Shown here piece by piece: positions 52,119 to 61,066 of a stretch of DNA of 64,000 nucleotides. The DNA is from Lentisphaeria bacterium (GTDB lineage Bacteria; Verrucomicrobiota; Lentisphaeria; Victivallales; Victivallaceae): contig JABLYX010000008.1 of assembly GCA_018265615.1 (NCBI GenBank), forward strand, positions 1 through 64,000. Direction: 5' to 3'. The first letter of the stretch is position 1; each line of letters begins with the position of its first letter. The notes under the pieces were generated by a model that saw only the letters and a program-made list of their open reading frames with translations, did no database searches and was not told where the DNA came from. The position numbers and the translations under genes are program-made.

Positions 52119-54704
52119 TTATTTGTGCCCGGCGGCGCGTTTTTCGAGATCGGCGAGGAATTCACGCCGGATCTGCAGGAAACGCCGTGGATCGGTTTCG
52201 AAGTTCACCATATCGCGTCCGAGTTTTTCCGTGTAGCTGCGCGGATCCCCGCCGAATTTTTCATAGAGTTTGAACGCGTCGAAATCCTCCGCCATTTCGC
52301 GCGACTGCTCCCAGCGCATCGAGCTGGAAATCTCGGTGGTATAGGGGTCGAAGTAGATCAGATATCCCTCGCCGGGGCCGTAGCCGTCGACGAACGCATC
52401 CTGAAACGGATTGCTCCTTCTGTTCCACGACCATGCCCACGACCACTGGTTGAAGCCTTCACAGCCGAGGTTGTAGAGGATCGCCCCCATCGTGCGGGTG
52501 CAGAGCAGCGAACGGTCGATATAGCTTGAGAAGTTATTGTAGACGATGGCCCTGCGCCCTCCGGCGGTCGCCTCCCGGATTGCGGTCTCCATCCCCTCGT
52601 TGGCGGACCAGGCGGGGACCGCGATATCGATGTCCGGATAATCCCCGATCAGCCCGGAGTGGGTCAGCGTGTTCATATAGACCAGCTCCGGCGCGATCTT
52701 CTTCAGATGCCTGTAGACGCGTTTGCCGTTGGCGAACATCACAGGGTCCGGTTCATCGCGGTAGATGAACTGGAACTGACTGATCCAGCCCTTTTCGGTC
52801 AGATGTGCGACGAGATTGCGCAGGACGTTGACGGCGAATGCATTGAATTCCGGGTCGTCGAAGTTCCAGTAACGCCTGCGCAGGTCGCGGACTGAGTTGA
52901 ACGGATCATACCTGACTTTGCCGTCGCGGCCGTAAAGCGGGGCGTCGAGCGGAATGTCGGCGGACATCACGCGCCAGTTGCCCCGGCCGTACACCTTGTC
53001 GAGCATCTCCGGAAAACGGTCGAAGCCGGAATAGTCGATCTCCACGCCGCCCCTGCCGTCGTCGGTGATGCGGATGTTGTTGCGGATCTCCCAGAGCGGC
53101 GGGTCCCCGAAGTTGAAGGCGCGGTGCTCCTTCATGTTGCGCAGCACTCTTTCGAACAGCGTCCAGTAGCGCGGATCCGCGAAGCCGGGCTGTTCCGTGA
53201 AACCGGCGAGCTCCCCGAGCAGCCGCGCGGAGCCCCAGGTGCCGAGACGGAACACCGGAACTTCCGGCAGGGCAACGTCATAGACGCGCATTTCCACTTC
53301 GAGCGGCAGAACCCCGAACATGGTCCGGACCTCGGCCGTGCCGCGGTAAATTCCGGCTTTCGCTCCGGCGGGAACGCGGACCGTCAGCCAGACGGGCTGC
53401 GACGTTCCGGGTTCGAGCATGACTGTCTCTTCATTCGAAAGCATGTCCGGGAACGTCGCGGGGGCGAGGCGCAGCAGGGGGCTCTTCGGGTTGCGGTAAA
53501 ATCCCGCCGTGTTCTGAGACGCGTAGATCTCCTTCACGAAATTGGCGGAGAGCTCCGTCAGGCGCGACTCCGGGTCGGATTCGTGAACCAGCGGATTGAG
53601 CCCGACGCTCACAGGCCCCCGGTATTCGAGCGAACTGATGACGAACTGCCCCGGCTCGTACTCGTTGCGGCAGGCGTCCAGCCGGATCCGGGCCGATATT
53701 TCTCCGTCCGGCAGAAGCTGGTCGCGGAAGATGTTGTCGAGTGCGGTGGCTCCCCAGACCACCGGCATGCGGATCTTTGCGCCGCAGATTTTGCGCAGGC
53801 GCTCCCGGTCGATCCGGCTGCGCAGCAGCTTCGCCTCCGCGGCGAGGCCGTCGAGCTGCCGCATCGACTGTCTGAGTTCTTCCCCGCGCACGGCGAGCGG
53901 AACTGCGCCGAGCCGCGCGGCGAGCGTGCGGTACGCCTCTCCGGCGTCCCCGGTGGACGCGACGGCGGGGGCGAGCGTTTTTGCGATCATGCCGCGCCGG
54001 AACTCGAGCTCCGGATTATTCTGCGGCGCTTTGACCAGCCGCTTGAACTCACGTTCGATATCTGCGGCGGAAAGGATTCCATTGTAGATCTTTACGTCAT
54101 CAATCACACCATGGAATCCGCCGAGCTCCTTTCCGGTCATCGAGCCGATTGCAAGCTCCGCCCCGGCGTTCAGCCTGACCGGTTTTTCCAGCCGGACATG
54201 ACGAACCGCCTCGCCGTCGATGTATTCCGTGACTTCACGGCCGCTGATGACCAGGGCGCCGAGGTGCCAGAGGCCGTCCGACCAGCCGCCGCCGGATGCA
54301 TCGGGGGGCAGGACGGAGACGAGCGAATTATTGTCGATCCCGAACCGCCATCCCTCCTTCGTCGCCGGGTTCCAGGCGCTGGCGATGATGCGCAGTCCCA
54401 GCGGATGCGTGGACTTGAACCAGGCCAGCAGCGTCATCCCCCTGCTTTCATCCAGCTCCGGCATCGGGCCGCAGAACACGGAGTTCGTGGCGCCGTCCAG
54501 CAGGATTCCGCTGCCGGACAGCGCGGGGGACCAGGCGGCGGGACCGCGGAACTGCCCGTTCCCGGCCGTTCCGGCCCGGTTGCGGGCAACGGTTCCGGAG
54601 CCTTCATCCAGATCGTAATGGCCGATCAGGACCGGGGATCCGGCCGCCGGAAAAAGCACGGCCAATGCGGCGGCCGCACCGGCGAAGAGTTTGTGTCGCA
54701 TCAT
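52119..54704 (-). CDS. Secreted DUF4091-type glycoside hydrolase-like protein with N-terminal LamG domain
   Basis: The 861-residue protein starts MMRHKLFAGAAAALAVLFPA, a signal peptide. Residues 25-200 form a laminin-G-like (LamG/concanavalin) domain opening LIGHYDLDEGSGTVARN and ending in VIDDVKIYNG. A beta-sandwich (NEYEPGQFVISSLEYRGPVS) and a TIM barrel follow. The end shows the DUF4091 pattern (RRAIVYNNFSSYIDRS, GFNQWSWAWSW). DUF4091 proteins are commonly found with glycan-degradation genes. The start at 54704 follows GAGGT at 6 bases; the open frame upstream is not used. It heads a two-gene operon with the fucosidase and diverges from an AraC gene. Confidence 0.85.
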   Translation of the reverse strand: MMRHKLFAGAAAALAVLFPAAGSPVLIGHYDLDEGSGTVARNRAGTAGNGQFRGPAAWSPALSGSGILLDGATNSVFCGPMPELDESRGMTLLAWFKSTHPLGLRIIASAWNPATKEGWRFGIDNNSLVSVLPPDASGGGWSDGLWHLGALVISGREVTEYIDGEAVRHVRLEKPVRLNAGAELAIGSMTGKELGGFHGVIDDVKIYNGILSAADIEREFKRLVKAPQNNPELEFRRGMIAKTLAPAVASTGDAGEAYRTLAARLGAVPLAVRGEELRQSMRQLDGLAAEAKLLRSRIDRERLRKICGAKIRMPVVWGATALDNIFRDQLLPDGEISARIRLDACRNEYEPGQFVISSLEYRGPVSVGLNPLVHESDPESRLTELSANFVKEIYASQNTAGFYRNPKSPLLRLAPATFPDMLSNEETVMLEPGTSQPVWLTVRVPAGAKAGIYRGTAEVRTMFGVLPLEVEMRVYDVALPEVPVFRLGTWGSARLLGELAGFTEQPGFADPRYWTLFERVLRNMKEHRAFNFGDPPLWEIRNNIRITDDGRGGVEIDYSGFDRFPEMLDKVYGRGNWRVMSADIPLDAPLYGRDGKVRYDPFNSVRDLRRRYWNFDDPEFNAFAVNVLRNLVAHLTEKGWISQFQFIYRDEPDPVMFANGKRVYRHLKKIAPELVYMNTLTHSGLIGDYPDIDIAVPAWSANEGMETAIREATAGGRRAIVYNNFSSYIDRSLLCTRTMGAILYNLGCEGFNQWSWAWSWNRRSNPFQDAFVDGYGPGEGYLIYFDPYTTEISSSMRWEQSREMAEDFDAFKLYEKFGGDPRSYTEKLGRDMVNFETDPRRFLQIRREFLADLEKRAAGHK

Positions 54705-54829
54705 AATTGTACCTCGGCGTTGCTGTGTGAAACAGGTGTCTGGCATATTATACCCGATTTCCGGTCCGGACGGAATGCACGAAATTGTATTTTTTGTATC
54801 CTTTCGTGCTTTTCTATGATTTTTACCCT

Positions 54830-54857
54830 TGCCGCGGCAGGAGGCCGGATGTATACT
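54830..54857 (+). promoter_or_regulatory. Promoter candidate of the AraC gene at 54895
   Basis: TTGCCG (54830-54835), 16 bases, TATACT (54852-54857), with a leader of about 31 bases to the ATG at 54895. Moderate match only. Confidence 0.4.
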
Positions 54858-54894
54858 AATGCAGAAAGCGGAACCGTCACAGGGAGGCAGACAC

Positions 54895-55683
54895 ATGACA
54901 AATCATGAGATATTTTCGTTAGCTCCTTTTCCCGTGGAGATTCTGTATATGCGTCACGACGTGATCCAGGAGTGGAACCTCTCCGATCTGCAGATGCCGT
55001 ACTGGCGGCTGTACCGCCCCCGGAATGCTTTCGGATACATCCACTTCAAAGACCGGACCATCCATCTGGAGCCGGGCCGGATTTATCTGATTGCGCCGAA
55101 TACCGTGTTCACGACCTCCACGCAGGGCGGGCTGATCGAAAAGTTTTATCTGCATTTCACCATCGGCGGACTGTATGCGGAGTGTTCCGACTTCATCGCT
55201 GATTTCGAAGGTTCGGCGGAGCTGCACGGCGTGATCGGCCGCCTCAGTGAGCTGCTGCTGAGCCGGCAGACCGGCGACTCACTCCGGCTGCTCGCCTGCG
55301 CCGCGGTCAATCTGGCCGTCGAACAGCTTCCGCAGGAGTATCTGCTTGACCCGCGCAACATCGAGTCGCAGATGCTTGCGATCTGGAAGATGATCAAGCG
55401 TGACCCGACGCTGAATTACAGCAACCGCAAGCTTGCGGCCATGGCGCATATGAGCCTCGGGCCGTTCATCAAGAAGTTCTTCCAGAGCTTCGCCATCACG
55501 CCGCAGCATTTCATTCTGGAGAAGAAGCTGGAGTTGGCTGCACTGTATCTGCTTCAGAGCGACGATTCCATCGCTGACATCGCGGAGCGCTGCGGCTTCT
55601 GCAACCGCTACTATTTCACGCGTATCTTTACGAAATACCGCAAGATTTCCCCCGCCGCCTTCCGCAAGCACGAACGGCACTGA
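54895..55683 (+). CDS. AraC-family transcriptional regulator
   Basis: The 262-residue protein has a cupin-like N-terminal half (IHFKDRTIHLEPGRIYLIAP, KFYLHFTIGG) and a C-terminal AraC domain with NRKLAAMAHMSLGPFIKKFF and IADIAERCGFCNRYYFTRIF, ending KISPAAFRKH. GGGAGG precedes the ATG at 7 bases; the open frame upstream to 54829 covers the promoter and is not used. It is divergent from the DUF4091/fucosidase operon, its likely target. Confidence 0.93.
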   Translation: MTNHEIFSLAPFPVEILYMRHDVIQEWNLSDLQMPYWRLYRPRNAFGYIHFKDRTIHLEPGRIYLIAPNTVFTTSTQGGLIEKFYLHFTIGGLYAECSDFIADFEGSAELHGVIGRLSELLLSRQTGDSLRLLACAAVNLAVEQLPQEYLLDPRNIESQMLAIWKMIKRDPTLNYSNRKLAAMAHMSLGPFIKKFFQSFAITPQHFILEKKLELAALYLLQSDDSIADIAERCGFCNRYYFTRIFTKYRKISPAAFRKHERH

Positions 55684-55687
55684 TGCG

Positions 55688-56518
55688 CTATGTCCCGGGC
55701 AGGGGGTGTTTCCGCAGTTTCGACGGCGGAAAGCCGTACTTCTCCCGGATGACGCGCGAGAAGTAGGCCGGATCGGCAAAGCCGGAGCGGGCGGCTACAT
55801 CGGCCAGCGTCCTGCGGGGATCCCGCAGGAGCGAAACGGCATTCTGGAGCCGGAGCCGCATCAGGTATTCCGACGGCGGCATATGCATCTTCTCCTGAAA
55901 CATCCGCAGCAGCGACGAGCGGCAGATCCCGAGCTCCTCCGCAAGTGCGTTGACGTTCAGTGCGGGGTCGTGAAAGCGTTCGCGGCAGATCCGGAGCGTC
56001 TCCGCCACGAGCCGCCCCTGCGGGGTTGAGAAGTCCGTCATGCCGCCCGCCCGCGCGAGAATGCGGCAGATTACGGCCACCATCTCGCGCCATGCGAAGC
56101 CGCTCATCTCACGCATCAGCTCCTCCTGCTCCCGGAAGAGGGGCTCCGGGCACTTTCCGGCCCGGAAGCAGGTGCGCGGATAGCTGTATCCGCGCATGAA
56201 CTTCTCCGCATCCGGTCCGTCGAACGTGACCCAGCGGTACTCCCACGGCGAGCCGAGTCCCCGGAGCGAGTGCGCCTCATACGGCAGATAGTAGAAAAAG
56301 CACCCTTCCGAAAAGAGGTACGGCTTATCCTGTACGACCACTTCTCCTTCACCCCGGATGCACCAGAAGAGTTCGACGAAATTCCGGGTCCCGGCCGGAT
56401 AGAACTCATGCCGCGGCTCGTCCCGGAAGACATGCCCGAGCGAACGCGGGTAAAACGGCAGCGGAATCTCCGGCAATCCGGCTGTGTCGGGCCGGAACAG
56501 GGTCTGGAACCGATCCAT
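55688..56518 (-). CDS. AraC-family transcriptional regulator
   Basis: The 276-residue protein starts MDRFQTLFRPDTAGLPEIPL behind GGAG at 6 bases. The sensor half has the cupin strands FVELFWCIRGEGEVVVQDK and GCFFYYLPYEAHSLRG. The DNA-binding half contains VNALAEELGICRSSLLRMFQ and LADVAARSGFADPAYFSRVI. The frame stays open far upstream across the divergent transporter, but that is an antisense artefact. It is divergent from the MFS/sialidase-like pair and shares its promoter region; it ends 4 bases from the convergent AraC stop. Confidence 0.93.
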   Translation of the reverse strand: MDRFQTLFRPDTAGLPEIPLPFYPRSLGHVFRDEPRHEFYPAGTRNFVELFWCIRGEGEVVVQDKPYLFSEGCFFYYLPYEAHSLRGLGSPWEYRWVTFDGPDAEKFMRGYSYPRTCFRAGKCPEPLFREQEELMREMSGFAWREMVAVICRILARAGGMTDFSTPQGRLVAETLRICRERFHDPALNVNALAEELGICRSSLLRMFQEKMHMPPSEYLMRLRLQNAVSLLRDPRRTLADVAARSGFADPAYFSRVIREKYGFPPSKLRKHPLPGT

Positions 56519-56559
56519 GGCACTCTCCAAAAGTCCAATTATTTCTTCAAAAATCCGTC

Positions 56560-56588
56560 TTGTTGAATTCAGATATCGCATGTATAAT
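56560..56588 (+). promoter_or_regulatory. Promoter of the MFS transporter operon
   Basis: TTGTTG (56560-56565), 17 bases, perfect TATAAT (56583-56588), with a leader of about 45 bases to the GTG start at 56639. Confidence 0.65.
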
Positions 56589-56613
56589 ATATTAAGCATA
56601 ATGCAAAAGTCAA
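56586..56613 (-). promoter_or_regulatory. Promoter of the divergent AraC gene
   Basis: On the minus strand TTGACT (56613-56608), 16 bases, TATATT (56591-56586). Its -10 overlaps the -10 of the rightward promoter, so the two cannot be occupied together. Confidence 0.55.
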
Positions 56614-56638
56614 ACAAATTCCATTGGAGTGCAAACCT

Positions 56639-57934
56639 GTGACCTTTTATGCCGACACCCTTTCCGATGAATGCCGGAGGCGGTTCCGCACTTACGCGTA
56701 TGCCTCCACGTGGTTCGGCTGTTTCTCCGATGTCATGTTGGAGAACTCCGCCGTGATCATCCTTTACCTGGCGATGCTGGGGGCGGGCAACACGCTGATC
56801 ATGCTTTCGACCGGACTGATCGGGATCGCATCGATGTTTCTGCTGATCCCCGCTTCCGGGATCGTGGACCGGCTCGGCCCGCAGCGGGTGGTGTCGGTGG
56901 CCGGATACCTCGCGTGCTTCTCCTGTCTCCTGATGGCGGCGGCCCCGCTGGCGGGAAAGACAGCTGCGCCGTATGTCGTATTTTCCGGCTGTGCCGCATT
57001 CAGCGTCTCCCGGCCGCTCTGCACCGCCGCGTGGTACCCGGTTCTCGGATTTATCCTGAAGCCCTCTGAGCGCGGCGATTTCTTCGGCTTCATGCGGTTC
57101 AGCTACTATATCCTGACCGGAAGCGTCTTCTGCCTGCTCGGGCTGCTTATGGGGGAAGCTCCGCCGGTCGGCTTTCTCCAGGCCGTCATCGGGGGCACCG
57201 GGCTGCTGGCGCTCGGGCGCAGCTTCTTTATTTCCCGCATTGCCCTGCCGGAGCAGGAATACGGAACGGGAGATCTGAAAAAGGCGTTGAAAATCTCCAT
57301 CCGCAACGGTCCTCTGGTCGGATTTTCCATCTACATCGGCTGTCTCTGTCTCGTATTTTCCGCGATTCAGCCGCTGACGCTGATCTATCTGAAGAACGGG
57401 ATGAATTGCGGCGACAATGTCGTTCAGGTCATATCCTCGCTCGGAATCGGCGGAAGCATCTGCGGATTCTTCTTCTACGGCAAAATCGTCCGGCGGATCG
57501 GCGTCCGGAACCTTCAGATTGCCGTTCACGCGGCTTATATCCTCATCCCGCTGGGATTGTTCTTCTGCGGTGGAAACATACCGTATCCCGCCGCAATTGC
57601 GGGAGCCCTGCTGTTCACCGGGAGTTTCGCATTCGCCTGCTTCGGCTGCGCGTTCTCCCAGGAGAGCCTCGCGCTGTCCCGCCCCGGAAACGTCACTATG
57701 GCCACGTCGTTCACGCAGACCTATCAGATGATCGGAACCGCCTGCGGCCGGACAGTTGCCTCTCTGCTGCTGGGTAACGGAATTCTTGCCGCGACATGGA
57801 GCGCCGGGGGGCTTACGTTTACGCACTATCAGACCATTTTCCTCCTCTGCTCGGCGGGAGCGCTGTTCTGCCTGACGCTGATTTTCTGCATTCCGAGCGT
57901 CGTCCCGTTCCGGGAGGATTACTACAACCCCTGA
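56639..57934 (+). CDS. Major facilitator superfamily transporter
   Basis: The 431-residue membrane protein has about 12 predicted membrane segments, for example MLENSAVIILYLAMLGAGNT, GYLACFSCLLMAAAPLAG and GALLFTGSFAFACFGCAF. The loop SGIVDRLGPQRVVS between helices 2 and 3 matches the MFS signature region. The likely start is GTG at 56639, 9 bases after GGAG. It lies between its divergent AraC regulator and a sialidase-like gene, so it probably imports the sugar released from, or the oligosaccharide cut by, that enzyme. The substrate is inferred, not shown. Confidence 0.85.
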   Translation: MTFYADTLSDECRRRFRTYAYASTWFGCFSDVMLENSAVIILYLAMLGAGNTLIMLSTGLIGIASMFLLIPASGIVDRLGPQRVVSVAGYLACFSCLLMAAAPLAGKTAAPYVVFSGCAAFSVSRPLCTAAWYPVLGFILKPSERGDFFGFMRFSYYILTGSVFCLLGLLMGEAPPVGFLQAVIGGTGLLALGRSFFISRIALPEQEYGTGDLKKALKISIRNGPLVGFSIYIGCLCLVFSAIQPLTLIYLKNGMNCGDNVVQVISSLGIGGSICGFFFYGKIVRRIGVRNLQIAVHAAYILIPLGLFFCGGNIPYPAAIAGALLFTGSFAFACFGCAFSQESLALSRPGNVTMATSFTQTYQMIGTACGRTVASLLLGNGILAATWSAGGLTFTHYQTIFLLCSAGALFCLTLIFCIPSVVPFREDYYNP

Positions 57935-57951
57935 AAGAAAGGATTCTGAAT

Positions 57952-59250
57952 ATGAAACTGTCTGCCGGCGAAGAACATGTGATCGTAAGGGGTATCCGCC
58001 CGGAGGAGCAGATCTGGGGAGCCTTCCAGTTTCCGCGCCCCTTCCATCTCGGAGACCGGATCGTGGTTGCCGTTCATGTGGCCGATGACGACATCAAGTC
58101 GTTCGGGGAGGCGAACCGCTGGTTCGAGAGCCGCGACGGCGGCACGAGCTGGAGGGAAATCGACGATTCGGTCTCCACACAGTGCGGGCTGCTGCTGCCG
58201 AACGGCGACCGGCTCTACTTTCCCCCGGAGTCGGGGATCAGCCTGCGCAATTACCGGATGACGCCCCAAAACCGGTATACGCCCGGATATGATTTCAGCC
58301 GCCGGGCGGAGGAGGGGACGCTGCCGATTCCGGACGGCATCAGCTGCTGGCTGACCGGGACCGTCATCCGGGCCTACAATGCGGACCGGCTGCCGGAGAG
58401 TCTCGCCGCGAAGGAGTGGCTGGCGAAACGGATCCCTGCCGGGAGCTCCGAGCCGGTCACCGGGCATATTCCGGTGGAGTGGCCGTACCTGACGCGGGTG
58501 GTCTACTCCGGGCCGGGCTACGAGAATGTCCTCAAACCGATCTTTCCGCGCGGCACGCCGAAGCTCGGCCCGGACGGCGCAATCTGGATCAGCGCTTTCT
58601 CCGGGGAGGGGCACATCAACCCCGCTACCGGCCGCTACAGCCCCTATTATTCGGCGGAGCTTTTCCGCTCCGACGACAACGGCCGCAGCTTCAGGCTGCG
58701 CGGGCATATGGAGTACGAAGCCGACGGCCGCGAATATCCGTATCAGAGCGGCGGCTTCAGCGACAGCGATTTCGAATTCATGCCGGATGGCTCCATCGTC
58801 TGGTTTCTCCGGACAACCTGGTATGCGCTCACCGGCCGGGAGTGGGACCCGATGTACATGTCCCGCTCGACCGACGGCGGCTTCACCTGGTCGAAGCCGG
58901 TGAAGTTCTCCGACGCGGGAATCCTGCCGCGGCTCTGCACCCTCGCGTGCGGCGCGACGCTGCTGTGCTACGCAAGGCCCGGTATGTATGTCCGCGTATG
59001 CGAAAACGACAGCGGCACGAAGTGGAGCGAACCGCTGGAGCTTATGACTCCCGGCGACCGGAGCGGGCTCGCCAACGTGAAGATCACCGACCCGACCTTT
59101 CACGAGTGGGTCGGCGCCTGCAACAACCCTGAACTGGCGCCGTTGGACGAAAACAGCGCGCTCTTTTTCTACAGCGATTTCTACTATCCTGACGCGGACG
59201 GCGTGAAGCGCAAGACGATCCTGTGCCGGAAAATTACCGTTGAAATCTGA
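57952..59250 (+). CDS. Sialidase-like (BNR/Asp-box) protein, cytoplasmic
   Basis: The 432-residue protein has at least three Asp-box motifs of the S-x-D-x-G-x-[ST]-[WF] kind: SRDGGTSW near residue 62, SDDNGRSF near 241 and STDGGFTW near 305. These mark a six-bladed beta-propeller of the sialidase superfamily. No signal peptide is present. The family also includes non-sialidase exo-glycosidases, so the substrate is open. AAAGGA precedes the ATG at 8 bases. It starts 17 bases after the MFS transporter gene, so both are one operon. Confidence 0.83.
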   Translation: MKLSAGEEHVIVRGIRPEEQIWGAFQFPRPFHLGDRIVVAVHVADDDIKSFGEANRWFESRDGGTSWREIDDSVSTQCGLLLPNGDRLYFPPESGISLRNYRMTPQNRYTPGYDFSRRAEEGTLPIPDGISCWLTGTVIRAYNADRLPESLAAKEWLAKRIPAGSSEPVTGHIPVEWPYLTRVVYSGPGYENVLKPIFPRGTPKLGPDGAIWISAFSGEGHINPATGRYSPYYSAELFRSDDNGRSFRLRGHMEYEADGREYPYQSGGFSDSDFEFMPDGSIVWFLRTTWYALTGREWDPMYMSRSTDGGFTWSKPVKFSDAGILPRLCTLACGATLLCYARPGMYVRVCENDSGTKWSEPLELMTPGDRSGLANVKITDPTFHEWVGACNNPELAPLDENSALFFYSDFYYPDADGVKRKTILCRKITVEI

Positions 59251-59256
59251 AGGAAG

Positions 59257-59291
59257 CGCCTCCGGGGCCCGTCACCGCACCTCCGGAGGCG
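59257..59291. terminator. Hairpin between the converging sialidase-like and hydA genes
   Basis: CGCCTCCGG (59257-59265) pairs perfectly with CCGGAGGCG (59283-59291) around a 17-base loop. T-runs after it are weak on both strands (TACTTCTTACTTTTT to the right), so it is a probable bidirectional terminator rather than a perfect one. Confidence 0.6.
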
Positions 59292-59297
59292 TACTTC

Positions 59298-61037
59298 TTA
59301 CTTTTTCGTGCGGTCGAAGTAGTGCGTGTGGAGCAGCTTGTGCGCGAAGTGGCTGCCCGGTTCCCCGAGGTACTCCGCGTAGAGCTGTTTGATGGCCGGG
59401 TTCTGGTGCGACTTCCGGATCGTCTGGTTGCGGTCGTCCTGGTAGATCGCCTCCATGCGTTTGACCAGGATCTTGCCGTGCCCGTGGTGATAGGGCTGGC
59501 CGCCGCCGTTCAGACAGCCGCCGGGGCAGGCCATGATCTCGATCGCGTGGTAGTCCGCCTTTCCCTGCCGGATCTTCTCGAGCAGCTTGCGGGCGTTGCC
59601 GAGGCCGGAGCAGATCGCCACGCGCAGCTCGAGCCCCGCGATGTTGACGGTCGCCTCTTTGATCCCCTTGATGCCGCGGACCGCCTTGAAGTCGATCTCC
59701 TGCAGGTCCTCCTTCGCCAGCCAGTCCGCGGCCGTCCGCAGCGCCGCCTCGAGCACGCCGCCCGTCGCGCCGAAGATCACCGCCGCCCCGGTCGAATCGC
59801 CGAGCGGGGAGTCGTACGACTGGTCTTCGAGCTGGGCGAACTGGATGCCCGCTTCACGGATCATATCCGCAAGCTCCCGGGTCGAAATCACGATATCCAC
59901 GTCGCGGACGCCGTCGCGGCTGAATTCCTCGCGCGACGCCTCGTATTTCTTGGCGAGACAGGGCATGACCGAAACCACGATCAGATCCTCCGGCTTCACG
60001 CCGATCTTTTCGGCGTAGTAGCTCTTCGCGATCGCGCCGAACATCTGCTGCGGCGACTTCGCGGTGGAGGGCATGTAGAGCAGGTCCGGGAACTGGTGCT
60101 CGAAGAACTTGACCCAGCCGGGGCAGCAGCTCGTCAGGATCGGCAGATTCTCATTCGCCTTGATCCGCTCGATGAGTTCGGTCGTCTCCTCCATGATGGT
60201 CAGATCGGCCGCGAAGTCGGTGTCGAACACCTTGTCGAATCCGAGCTTGCGCAGCGCCGCGACCATTTTTCCGGTGCTGATCGAGCCGGGCGCGAGGCCG
60301 AACTCCTCGCCGATGGCGACGCGGACCGCCGGCGCGGTCTGAACCACAACCGTCTTGGTGGAGTCGTTCAGCGCGCGCCAGACCGGATACTTGTAGTCGA
60401 TTTCGCTCAATGCGCCGACCGGGCACGCCTGCACGCACTGGCCGCAGAAGACACATTCGGTCTCGACCAGCGGTTTGAGCCCGGCCGGGGCCACAACGGC
60501 TTCGAAGCCGCGGCCGACGCCGGAGAGCACGCCGACGGTCTGGATCACATTGCACGCCGTCTCGCAGCGGCGGCACATGATGCACTTGTCGAGGTCGCGG
60601 GCGATCGCGTTGCTCGAGAGGTCCTTGTTGTAGGTGGACTGTTCGCCTTTGTAGAGCAGATGGTGCAGCCCGAGCTCCTGCGCGAGCGCCTGCAGCTGGC
60701 AGTTCAGGTTCTTCGGGCAGATCAGACAGTCCTTCGGGTGATCCGACAGCAGCAGGTCGAGGATCGTCCGGCGCGCGTTGATCGCCCGCAGCGTATTCGT
60801 GTGCACCTCCATCCCCTCCGCGACCGGCGTACTGCATGCGGGGGCGAGGTTCGGGCGCCCCTTGACTTCGACAACACAGACGCGGCAGGAACCGGAACGG
60901 TGCTCGAACTGCAGACAGTCCATCTTCATGTGGCACAGCGTGGGGATGCGGATGTCGAGCAGCTCGGCCGCTTCCAGAATTGTCGAACCGGCCTCGACGG
61001 AGACCGGGGAGTCATTGATTTTCAAATTGATCTTCAT
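59298..61037 (-). CDS. hydA: [FeFe]-hydrogenase catalytic subunit HydA
   Basis: The 579-residue protein makes H2 at the H-cluster. Cofactor sites in order: the plant-type [2Fe-2S] (C35, C51, C54, C68), the His-Cys3 [4Fe-4S] (H100, C104, C107, C113), and two [4Fe-4S] clusters (C152/155/158/162 and C195/198/201/205). The H-cluster motifs are TSCCPGW (C304, C305), MPCLAKK (C360) and MACPGGCLNGGGQP (C504, C508). The length and cluster set match the HydA of trimeric electron-bifurcating hydrogenases. The start at 61037 follows AAAGGA. It is the last gene of hydCBA and is cytoplasmic. Confidence 0.95.
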   Translation of the reverse strand: MKINLKINDSPVSVEAGSTILEAAELLDIRIPTLCHMKMDCLQFEHRSGSCRVCVVEVKGRPNLAPACSTPVAEGMEVHTNTLRAINARRTILDLLLSDHPKDCLICPKNLNCQLQALAQELGLHHLLYKGEQSTYNKDLSSNAIARDLDKCIMCRRCETACNVIQTVGVLSGVGRGFEAVVAPAGLKPLVETECVFCGQCVQACPVGALSEIDYKYPVWRALNDSTKTVVVQTAPAVRVAIGEEFGLAPGSISTGKMVAALRKLGFDKVFDTDFAADLTIMEETTELIERIKANENLPILTSCCPGWVKFFEHQFPDLLYMPSTAKSPQQMFGAIAKSYYAEKIGVKPEDLIVVSVMPCLAKKYEASREEFSRDGVRDVDIVISTRELADMIREAGIQFAQLEDQSYDSPLGDSTGAAVIFGATGGVLEAALRTAADWLAKEDLQEIDFKAVRGIKGIKEATVNIAGLELRVAICSGLGNARKLLEKIRQGKADYHAIEIMACPGGCLNGGGQPYHHGHGKILVKRMEAIYQDDRNQTIRKSHQNPAIKQLYAEYLGEPGSHFAHKLLHTHYFDRTKK

Positions 61038-61066
61038 GATCTGAATGGTCCTTTCCGGCGGATTTC

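Noticed and set aside
56519..57826. Upstream continuation of the AraC frame at 55688-56518
   Set aside because: The extension is antisense to the MFS transporter and crosses both divergent promoters; the ATG at 56518 has a good ribosome site.
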